NCBI GenBank assembly: GCA_038232695.1
Contig: JBBSNI010000373.1
Location: 1 to 5,709, forward strand
Source of the DNA: JAJNNC01 sp038232695
GTDB lineage: Bacteria; Bacteroidota; Bacteroidia; Cytophagales; Cyclobacteriaceae
Reading direction: 5' to 3'
DNA length: 5,709 nt
Positions 1 to 4,994 of the stretch are shown in pieces. Position numbers and translations under genes: made by a program. Below the pieces are notes generated by a model. It worked only from the letters and a program-made list of their open reading frames with translations. It did no database searches and was not told where the DNA came from. Within the stretch, counting starts at the first letter, position 1, and every line of letters starts with the position of its first letter.

Positions 1-2
1 AA

Positions 3-140
3 AACGTACAAAGAAGATTAGACCTGATGTACCCGGAGCAATATGATTTGGCGATACAACGTGATGATAAGCAGTTTCGGGTAAAACTTCGGTTAGCGCT
101 GCGTATGCAGATGATTCCGCAACTGATTACGATAGGATAA
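3..140 (+). CDS. LytS/YehU-type sensor histidine kinase, C-terminal end only (partial)
   Basis: This reading frame is open from the left edge of the window and ends with TAA at 138-140, giving the last 45 residues of a protein. It opens NVQRRLDLMYPEQYDL and continues through DDKQFRVKLRL. This matches the usual end of the ATPase domain in LytS/YehU-type membrane histidine kinases (His_kinase plus HATPase_c), where a GLGLxNVRxRLxLLYP stretch is followed by a final beta strand. The catalytic N and G1 boxes and the membrane part lie outside the window. A LytTR-family response regulator starts about 50 bases downstream on the same strand, the normal partner arrangement, so the two were probably co-transcribed. 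The tail RMQMIPQLITIG goes slightly beyond the last strand. The family call rests on a short match plus the neighbour; the signal sensed is unknown. Confidence 0.75.
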   Translation, partial: NVQRRLDLMYPEQYDLAIQRDDKQFRVKLRLALRMQMIPQLITIG

Positions 141-191
141 AATGTAAAACAAAAATACTGGTGTACGGGGCCGGTGCCAACGCTTCTGAAC

Positions 192-768
192 ATGATTTTA
201 AAATGTGTAACCATTGACGACGAACCATTAGCACGGGAATGTATTGCCAATTACGTAAGAGAAGTAGACTTCTTGCAACTTGTAGGAGCTGGTAATAACC
301 CTGTTGAACTCACCCATCTGTTGGATAAGCAGGAGGTAGACCTGATTTTCCTGGACATTCAAATGCCTGTCATCAATGGCATAGATTTTCTCAGGATGAC
401 CCAACGTCCACCGATGGTGATCATCACAACCGCTTACCCCAGCTATGCCTTGGAAAGCTTCCAACTGGATGTGATGGACTATCTTCTGAAACCCATTACT
501 TTCAACCGTTTTTTTAAAGCCGTCAGCAAAGCCAAAGATTATTACCAACTTCTGCATAAAGCTGCTCCCCGGAATGTTGCTAGGGCTAACCCCACGGCGG
601 ATTATTGCTTTATCAAGTGCGATAACAAATACGAAAGAATATATTTCAAAAGTAGAAGCTATCGAGAATAACGAGATTATTATGCAATCTTTTCGTATCC
701 CTATCAGCCGCAATTACCGCGAGCATGTCATCAACCGGGTCGTTAGCAGTAAGCTCTGGAAGAAATAA
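192..768 (+). pseudogene. LytTR-family response regulator, internally deleted and frameshifted
   Basis: The receiver domain is complete. Numbered from the ATG at 192 it has the acidic pair D9-D10, the phospho-acceptor D55 in LDIQMP, T80 in ITTAY and K100 in LLKP. A linker (about 115-136) leads to the start of a LytTR DNA-binding domain: DYCFIKCDNKYERIYFK. The frame then runs into RSYRE and stops at 671. The expected end of the domain appears in another frame: SKVEAIENNEII, then FRIPISRNYREHV and KLWKK with a TAA at 766-768. Roughly 45 residues of the LytTR core, which normally contact DNA, are absent between YFK and SKVEAIE. The simplest reading is an internal deletion of non-triplet length near 644-652. 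A stable product would be a receiver-only protein of 159 residues unable to bind DNA. An in-frame GTG at 174 is possible, but the ATG at 192 fits the usual MxxxCVTIDDEP opening. A sequencing or assembly error cannot be excluded, but a one-base error would not explain the missing residues. Confidence 0.85.
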
Positions 769-785
769 CGCCGTAGGTAAACGCG

Positions 786-812
786 CCCTTGCTAAAAGTC
801 AGAGAGCAAGGG
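786..812 (-). terminator. Possible weak terminator hairpin at the dioxygenase stop codon
   Basis: CCCTTGCT at 786-793 and AGCAAGGG at 805-812 form a perfect 8-bp inverted repeat with an 11-base loop. The hairpin contains the last codons and the TAG stop of the - strand dioxygenase. Read on the - strand, the stem is followed by CGCGTTT, so there is no good U-run. It lies between two converging genes (stops at 768 and 792), where a shared terminator would be useful. Function is inferred. Confidence 0.3.
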
Positions 813-1682
813 AAAGAACTTGCCTTCCATCTTGTGTCCTTGAGGAATAGGTGGTACGCCTTGCAGCAGGGTCTCCTGCGTATCGGAGCGTACGCCGTCG
901 GCAAAGACATTGAGCACAAAAGCCCGGCGCGGGCGTGAGGTTTTGTTTTCATAGGAGCCATGCAGCATCAGCGGATGGTGAAAGGTAGCATGTCCCTTTT
1001 TTAGCTCAATGGGCACAGGCTGGAAAGCTTCTTTCTGCTCATCCGTCAAATACTGCTGGATACCATCCATGTCACCGGCCAACTCGGGCTTGTCGAGCAG
1101 CCCCCAGCGGTGGCTTCCGGGCACGTAATACATACATCCGTTTTCAGTATCGGCATCGTCCAGGCCGGTCCAGCAGGTCAGGTGCGCCATAGGCGTGGTG
1201 CGCGTCCAGTAGGAATAGTCCTGGTGCCAGGCTACCACGCCTCCATGTTGGGCAGGCTTACAGAAAAGCTGGTCGTGCCAGAACCTCACCGGCGCGCCCA
1301 ATAACTGGCTGGCAGCCATGACAAAGGCAGGGTTCCACAGCACATCATGAAAGCCGGGGGTGATGCGCCAGGCGCCCAGCGCATGAAACAATACCCGGCT
1401 GGGGTCGGCAGACTCGTTGCTATGATACTCATAAAAGTACTCCTGACCGGGATGGGTGGCATCAATCAAACCTGACAGTTCGTTTCTGAGTGTTTCAATC
1501 TGCCGGTCGTCTAAAAGTTTGATGCCTGCCAGGTAACCGTTTTCCTGGAAGAAGGCGACCTGGTTATCGGTAAGCCGGTAAGGCTCCCACGCTTCGGACG
1601 TTGCCGGCCACTGAAACAAATCGCTGACCAGGTGGTGAACGTCTGCCAGGTCTTGGGGGGAAGTTGTGTTCGTCATCATCAT
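792..1682 (-). CDS. Phytanoyl-CoA dioxygenase (PhyH) family Fe(II)/2-oxoglutarate oxygenase
   Basis: The protein has 296 residues from the ATG at 1682, a typical length for soluble bacterial PhyH-family enzymes. These use Fe(II), oxygen and 2-oxoglutarate to hydroxylate small organic substrates. The iron triad is visible: H153 and D155 in the HxD motif of WHQDYSYW, and the distal H241 in HPLMLHGSYE. The 2-oxoglutarate carboxylate is probably bound by an arginine in SRPRRAFVL (R250, R252 or R253). The stretch ENGCMYYVPGSHRWG before the distal histidine is the characteristic family signature. There is no signal peptide, so it is cytoplasmic. Three ATG codons lie in tandem at 1682-1674 and any could be the start; a TTG at 1697 is less likely. 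The GC-rich base composition matches the esterase and methyltransferase genes, not the AT-rich island directly upstream. The palindromic element at 1700-1889 ends 17 bases before the start codon, so this gene's present promoter may be island-derived. The substrate cannot be predicted. Confidence 0.88.
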   Translation of the reverse strand: MMMTNTTSPQDLADVHHLVSDLFQWPATSEAWEPYRLTDNQVAFFQENGYLAGIKLLDDRQIETLRNELSGLIDATHPGQEYFYEYHSNESADPSRVLFHALGAWRITPGFHDVLWNPAFVMAASQLLGAPVRFWHDQLFCKPAQHGGVVAWHQDYSYWTRTTPMAHLTCWTGLDDADTENGCMYYVPGSHRWGLLDKPELAGDMDGIQQYLTDEQKEAFQPVPIELKKGHATFHHPLMLHGSYENKTSRPRRAFVLNVFADGVRSDTQETLLQGVPPIPQGHKMEGKFFPLLSDF

Positions 1683-1699
1683 GAAAAGTGTTTGCAATT

Positions 1700-1889
1700 A
1701 ACGGTTGGTATTTGCGATGGCAGGGCATTTATTAACGTCCTGTCCGAACCGAAGTTAAATTGAAAAACTGATGCTTGAGAGCAATAATTCGTAGCTCAAT
1801 TAGTAATGTCAAGCCCGGTACTGAAGGCGATTAAAGATTTGCTGCCGATTGCTCTTCTGTCAAGCCCTGCTATTGCAAATACTTTTGTT
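1700..1889 (-). repeat. Long imperfect palindrome, attC-like recombination-site candidate
   Basis: Two 19-base arms, 1708-1726 (GTATTTGCGATGGCAGGGC) and 1864-1882 (GCCCTGCTATTGCAAATAC), are inverted copies matching at 17 of 19 positions. Both mismatches would be G-T wobble pairs if the + strand folded on itself. Outside the arms, AAC (1700-1702) faces GTT (1887-1889) across a short unequal spacer, giving a stem with a bulge like the R/L boxes of attC sites. The centre (about 135 bases) holds two copies of GTCAAGCCC (1808-1816 and 1859-1867). A further inverted match, AAAAGTGTTTGCAA at 1684-1697 against TTGCAAATACTTTT at 1873-1886 (13 of 14), reaches almost to the dioxygenase start codon. At about 190 bases it is longer than most classical attC sites. 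It fills the gap between the dioxygenase and the island's first stop codon; no gene is seen in it. Confidence 0.6.
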
Positions 1890-1959
1890 GTGTGTTCGTG
1901 CTACTTTATCTTTGAGAGTTAGTTGTTTTAAATTTTAAGTTAGGGTTAATATTGTTGAA

Positions 1960-2526
1960 TCACTTAATGTTATAATCTATTCGTTGATCAATGACATACC
2001 CAGCTCCAGCTTTCCATTTGCCATTTTCTTTAATATAGATATCAGCCCAACAGTAATGTTCTGTATCGGCCTTACCAAAGTCATCAGTACCTTTTACAAT
2101 ATTTCGATATGTCAACAAGGCTACATCACCGAAGAATTGCAAAACCAAATTTTCATATTTTACCGTATCAATAGTCCATGTTGCTGCTACACGATTCCTT
2201 ATAAATTCATTTCTATTAAAAAATCCATCTTCGGCACGAAATATAAATTTCTTTGCAAGAATTTCATTAAACAATATACTATCTTTCTTTTGCATTGCAA
2301 GAGGTGCCTTTTGTTTAACTTGCATTATCTCTTTTGCATCAGCAATTTCTGCCTCTGCATTATTGGTAATTAGTATAAAGTTTTTGATATCAATTGTGGA
2401 TGTAATATTGTTCTCTTTAATAGTAAGTTGAACATACTTTTTATCCTCTACGGTAGAGGCGTTTTTTTCATTGCATGCACTAATAAGTGTCAAAGCGCTG
2501 ATTATTGTAGTTAATGGTAGCTTCAT
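1960..2526 (-). CDS. Lipoprotein with NTF2-like (SnoaL/DUF4440-type) domain
   Basis: The product has 188 residues. It begins with a short lipoprotein signal peptide, MKLPLTTIISALTLISAC, with lipobox ISAC and the acylated cysteine at position 18, so it should be anchored in the envelope facing the periplasm or surface. Residues from about 64 to 185 look like an NTF2-like domain: an alpha-helical start (AKEIMQVKQKAPLAMQKKD), a FIFRAEDGFFNRNEFIRNR segment, and final beta strands ending WADIYIKENGKWKAGAGYVI, which resembles the closing strands of DUF4440/SnoaL-like proteins. This fold serves both as small enzymes and as ligand-binding scaffolds, and no catalytic residues can be assigned. It starts 39 bases after the hydrolase stop on the same strand, suggesting a two-gene operon. 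It is much more AT-rich than the flanking chromosomal genes. The family assignment comes from overall pattern rather than a strong motif. Confidence 0.72.
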   Translation of the reverse strand: MKLPLTTIISALTLISACNEKNASTVEDKKYVQLTIKENNITSTIDIKNFILITNNAEAEIADAKEIMQVKQKAPLAMQKKDSILFNEILAKKFIFRAEDGFFNRNEFIRNRVAATWTIDTVKYENLVLQFFGDVALLTYRNIVKGTDDFGKADTEHYCWADIYIKENGKWKAGAGYVIDQRIDYNIK

Positions 2527-2565
2527 ATATTGTCAGTTTGTTATTCTATGACATTTATCTCTTTC

Positions 2566-3402
2566 CTAATCTCTGCGTAAAAATTCAAGAACCTGTCGTA
2601 CGAAATCCTCTTGATTACCTGGTATTTCGATTGGCACATGTCCTCCATTTGGAACAATCCACAAATTTGCTTTTGGAATGTTTTGGTACATCTCCCAGGC
2701 ATTGGAAACAGGAGCAATGGGATCATCGTCGCCATGAATGATTAAGGTTTTTGCTGTAATAGTTGATAATATATCTGGTGTAAATGAAGGATCTCCATAC
2801 AATTTTCTAAAATTCCAAAATTGGTTTAAAAGCAAAGTAGCTTTCCGTTTTCCATGCAATTTGCTTTTTACCTGCAATTCCTCCGGATCGTTTGCCATGC
2901 GCCCTAGTGCAGTAATGAAGTCCCGTGTTGTTTTAGAATAATATACCTGTCCGCCTATAATGATAATCTTTTTTGCAAGTGAAGGTTTCATTGTGGAAAT
3001 GTAAAGGGTTATTAAACCCCCTGAACTAAGGCCCATGATATTAGCAGAATCAATACGTAATTGTTCCAGAAGTCCTATAATATATCCTGCTGCCTTTTTA
3101 TGCAAATAAACATCAGTTGTATCCATATAATCAGACCGGCCGTGACCAGGCAGATCAATAGCTATAGTTCTGTAATGTGTTGCTAACTCCGAAAAGTTTT
3201 TCCACTGTGAAGTAGTTCCTCCAAATCCATGTAAAAGAATTAGAGGCATGCCATTTCCTGTGTCTTCATAATACATTTTCAGCCCGTTTACAGTTACAAA
3301 TTTCCCATTAGGAGAAACTTTTTCCTGGGCGTTTGTGGTTTGGATTATTACGAAAACACAAAAAAGACAAGTAATGAAATACTGATAATTTACATGTTTC
3401 AT
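2566..3402 (-). CDS. Exported alpha/beta-fold hydrolase
   Basis: The protein has 278 residues from the ATG at 3402, the start followed at once by a signal peptide (MKHVNYQYFITCLFCVFVII, then QTTNA before the likely cleavage site near residue 25). An upstream in-frame start at 3459 would put 19 hydrophilic residues before the signal and is less likely. The mature part is a standard alpha/beta hydrolase: oxyanion-hole HGFGG at 59-63, DLPGHGRSD at about 83-91, the nucleophile elbow GLSSGG with S126, the acid in HGDDDPIAP (probably D227) and the catalytic histidine H255 in NGGHVPIEIP. The triad is therefore complete and the enzyme should be active as an esterase, lipase or related hydrolase in the periplasm or outside. 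The substrate is not predictable. It leads a probable operon with the NTF2-like lipoprotein downstream. The AT-rich composition and flanking repeat elements suggest horizontal arrival. Confidence 0.87.
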   Translation of the reverse strand: MKHVNYQYFITCLFCVFVIIQTTNAQEKVSPNGKFVTVNGLKMYYEDTGNGMPLILLHGFGGTTSQWKNFSELATHYRTIAIDLPGHGRSDYMDTTDVYLHKKAAGYIIGLLEQLRIDSANIMGLSSGGLITLYISTMKPSLAKKIIIIGGQVYYSKTTRDFITALGRMANDPEELQVKSKLHGKRKATLLLNQFWNFRKLYGDPSFTPDILSTITAKTLIIHGDDDPIAPVSNAWEMYQNIPKANLWIVPNGGHVPIEIPGNQEDFVRQVLEFLRRD

Positions 3403-3459
3403 AAAGGGGTCTCTAATTTTATAAATAATCTCTTTATATGAACACGGGGCATGACGCAC

Positions 3460-3575
3460 AACGGAAAAGTATTGCCGATGGTTGGGAATTAGAATTCCGT
3501 CCGCCTGAACCGCTGCCTGGCTTTTTGCTAAAGTTAAATATCAAGAACTAAAGTTTGGCTTTGTTCGTCAAGCCC
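3460..3575 (-). repeat. Second cassette-end element, apparently half-preserved
   Basis: The segment beginning AACGGAAAAGTATTGCCGATGG at 3460 aligns with AACGGTTGGTATTTGCGATGG at 1700 in the same orientation, so the two elements share one end. Inside, CCGCCTGAACCG resembles TGTCCGAACCG of the first element, and a GTCAAGCCC copy lies at 3567-3575. CTAAAGTT occurs twice (3528-3535 and 3548-3555). The expected inverted partner of the 3460 arm is not found to the right, where a truncated lipoprotein gene begins at once, so one arm seems to be lost. The element fills the 3403-3611 intergenic space together with the hydrolase leader. No other gene is seen there. Confidence 0.45.
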
Positions 3576-3611
3576 TGAAATGAAATACAACAGAATTACC
3601 TCTGCTGATTT

Positions 3612-3833
3612 TTACAATGTGACGAAGTCTGCATCTGAAGTATATGAGTTTGATTGGGGTCCTACGTGATTGTTGAAAGATTCGATTTTTTCCATAGCAA
3701 TTCTTCTTATTTCCTTTTCATCTTTGCTCCTCTCCTGGTCCTGGGCTGTGTGGCGAGACGAGGAGCAAGCAGACAAACATAGAAATATCGTTGTAACAAA
3801 CGCTATGGTAGTTAATCTTATTAAATTTTTCAT
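3612..3833 (-). pseudogene. Truncated lipoprotein, N-terminal part of a SnoaL/DUF4440-like protein
   Basis: Only 73 residues remain. They start with a convincing lipoprotein signal, MKNLIRLTTIAFVTTIFLCL followed by SAC, with the acylated cysteine at 23, then a charged linker and the beginning of an NTF2-like domain: DEKEIRRIAMEKIESFNNH and YTSDADFVTL. In family members this YTxDADFV stretch is followed by roughly 80-100 further residues with beta strands. Here TAA comes directly after FVTL, and no continuation is seen past the stop in this frame (KSAEVILLYFISG). The cut falls near the damaged repeat element at 3460-3575, so the 3' end of the gene and one arm of its element were probably lost together. 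A short secreted lipoprotein that is still made is possible. It parallels the complete NTF2-like lipoprotein in the neighbouring unit. Confidence 0.65.
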
Positions 3834-3876
3834 CTTGCTTCATTTAATGAGTTTATAAAGATTTTGAATTGAATTA

Positions 3877-3885
3877 CCGCTAACG
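3877..3885 (-). other. Putative right-hand junction of the island (CGTTAGCGG on the - strand)
   Basis: CCGCTAACG occurs here, five bases outside the stop codon of the esterase at 3891-3893. On the - strand it reads CGTTAGCGG. It shares CGTT with the ends of the elements at about 1700 and 3460, where the - strand reads CCGTTAATT and CCGTTGTGC. It also marks where AT-rich sequence gives way to GC-rich sequence. The site is too short to be convincing alone and is listed as the likely outer edge of the island. Confidence 0.3.
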
Positions 3886-3890
3886 AATAG

Positions 3891-4748
3891 TCAAGGGATG
3901 TTTTGTTGTTGCGACGGGATGGTTTTTGTCTGTTGGTCAAAGAAGGTGCAAAAGTATAAGAACTGATATACTACGGCATTGTTCCAGTAGTCCCAGTTGT
4001 GGCTGCCCGGTCGTTCTGTATAGTCGTGGGGGATATTTTTATCTAACAGCGTTTGGTGCAGCTCGCGGTTCACGACTAAGAAGAAATCGTCGGTGCCGCA
4101 GTCTATGATCATGGGCAGGGCGGTATGGCGGAGGGTGTCTGCCATATTGACCACAGAGAGCGAGTCCCAGCGCAGCGGATGTTCCTCATAGCGCCCCAGC
4201 TTCAGGGCAATTTCCCAGCGGTGGATGTCGTGGGTTAGCTTCACGCCGCCGCTCATGCTGCCCGCCGCCCCAAAAATATCCGGGTGGCGGATGGCCAGAA
4301 ACAAAGCGCCATGTCCGCCCATACTCAGTCCGGTAATTGCCCGCCCGTTGGCTTGCCGGACTGTATTGTAATGCGCATCCACATAGTCTACCACCTCGCG
4401 GGCTACATGCGTCTCATACTGGCTGGAAGGGTCCAGCGGGCTGTTGAGGTACCAACTGTTGTAGCCTCCGTCCGGACATACGATCAGCACCTGGTAGTGG
4501 TCTGCCAACTCCGTAATGACAGGCGCTTTAGAAAGCCAGTCGGTGTAGTTGCCGCTGTAGCCGTGCAGCAGATAGACTACCGGAAGCGGGGCGGCAGCCG
4601 TATCATATCCTTCGGGCGTGATGATGAGCGTAGGGATGTCCTGGTTCATCGCCTGGCTGTGGACGAGCACCGTGTCAATATGTGCCGCCTGGACTGGCAA
4701 GGCTGCTAAGCTTACAAGGATACTGAAAACGAGAAGTTTTCTTTTCAT
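3891..4748 (-). CDS. Secreted esterase of the esterase-D / tributyrin esterase (EstA) family
   Basis: The chosen ATG at 4748 is preceded by AGGA at a suitable spacing and is followed by a type I signal peptide, MKRKLLVFSILVSLAALPVQA, giving a 285-residue precursor. A longer in-frame reading from 4892 would place 48 unrelated residues before that signal and is rejected. The family is the esterase-D group (related to S-formylglutathione hydrolase and Lactococcus EstA), which cleaves short-chain esters. Visible features are LLHGYSG with the oxyanion-side HG at 62-63, PDGGYNSWYLNSP, the nucleophile elbow GLSMGGHGA with S142, the acid in DCGTDDFF (D221, or D220), and H250 in PGSHNWDYW. All triad members are present, so it is probably active in the periplasm or outside the cell. 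A glutamine-rich tail (QQTKTIPSQQQNIP) ends at the island edge. It may once have been next to the dioxygenase gene. Carbohydrate acetyl or feruloyl esterases share this fold, so the substrate is open. Confidence 0.88.
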   Translation of the reverse strand: MKRKLLVFSILVSLAALPVQAAHIDTVLVHSQAMNQDIPTLIITPEGYDTAAAPLPVVYLLHGYSGNYTDWLSKAPVITELADHYQVLIVCPDGGYNSWYLNSPLDPSSQYETHVAREVVDYVDAHYNTVRQANGRAITGLSMGGHGALFLAIRHPDIFGAAGSMSGGVKLTHDIHRWEIALKLGRYEEHPLRWDSLSVVNMADTLRHTALPMIIDCGTDDFFLVVNRELHQTLLDKNIPHDYTERPGSHNWDYWNNAVVYQFLYFCTFFDQQTKTIPSQQQNIP

Positions 4749-4918
4749 GATCCTGCCATACGCTTGTGTATTGTTAAGCATATTGGTTTTACCAGCACCC
4801 TGATTTCCTTTTCTTTGTTCGGGAGCATCGATGGTTAGCCTCGAGGCTTGCAAATAGGTATAGCACATAAAAGCGTAAATCTTTAGGAGCAAACTGTTAT
4901 CATACCACTGCTTCTTAC

Positions 4919-4988
4919 TTGAGCATTGAGTGTTGATTGTTGAATATTGAGTATTTTAAACACTCAATAATCAACACTCAATGCTCAA
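4919..4988. repeat. Ten-heptad palindromic repeat, intergenic hairpin
   Basis: The 70 bases divide exactly into ten 7-mers: TTGAGCA, TTGAGTG, TTGATTG, TTGAATA, TTGAGTA, TTTTAAA, CACTCAA, TAATCAA, CACTCAA, TGCTCAA. The left five all start with TTGA and the right four all end with TCAA. The outer arms (4919-4938 and 4969-4988) are perfect 20-base inverted copies. They are followed by a shorter inner match (ATTGAGT with ACTCAAT) after one extra heptad on the left side. The hairpin begins 6 bases after the methyltransferase stop codon and could end or protect that transcript, although no U-run follows on the - strand. It may be one copy of a dispersed genomic repeat family. The rest of 4749-4994 is esterase leader with nothing else recognisable. 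Confidence 0.8.
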
Positions 4989-4994
4989 AGATGA

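Larger units (their letters stand above)
1700..3885 (-). mobile_element. Putative AT-rich gene-cassette-like island (two units)
   Basis: This segment contrasts with its flanks in base composition (AT-rich by eye against GC-rich neighbours). It holds three same-strand genes typical of accessory cargo and two related non-coding elements placed downstream of the cargo genes. Reading the - strand, unit A runs from CGTTAGCGG (start at 3885) through a truncated lipoprotein gene to a damaged element ending at CCGTTGTGC (3464-3456). Unit B runs from there through the hydrolase and lipoprotein genes to a palindromic element ending at CCGTTAATT (around 1704-1696). The junctions share CGTT, and the element ends at 1700 and 3460 align with each other. 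This is the logic of integron cassettes, but no integrase is present in the window and the elements differ from classical attC. Another kind of repeat-flanked insertion is possible. The limits are estimates. Confidence 0.45.

Noticed and set aside
640..660. Programmed frameshifting in the response regulator
   Set aside because: A frameshift would not restore the roughly 45 missing LytTR residues, and no convincing slippery heptamer with a downstream structure is seen.
574..768. A separate small gene after the response regulator
   Set aside because: Its C-terminal half is the ordinary end of a LytTR domain, so it is the frameshifted remainder of the regulator, not a new gene.
1700..1889. A confirmed classical integron attC site
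   Set aside because: The ends do not fit GTTRRRY/RYYYAAC exactly and the length is near 190 bases. I keep it only as attC-like.
2514..2741. Open frames on the + strand within the island (also near 1984-2373, 2738-2941 and 3670-3858)
   Set aside because: They lie opposite clearly coding - strand genes with signal peptides and catalytic motifs. Their translations show no recognisable domain.
3403..3459. A longer hydrolase start at 3459
   Set aside because: The 19 extra residues precede a proper signal peptide starting at the ATG at 3402 and run into the repeat element junction.
3485..3498. GGAATT-AG-AATTCC short palindrome as an operator
   Set aside because: It is short, AT-rich and inside the repeat element, with no regulator gene nearby; chance is sufficient.
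1700..3885. Insertion sequence
   Set aside because: No transposase-like frame exists in the island, and no terminal inverted repeats with target duplication are seen at its edges.
4749..4892. A longer esterase reading with 48 extra N-terminal residues
   Set aside because: A good type I signal peptide begins at the ATG at 4748, with AGGA just upstream. The extra residues resemble no domain and would bury the signal.
4919..4988. CRISPR array
   Set aside because: The 7-base units are contiguous, with no unique spacers, and form one palindrome.
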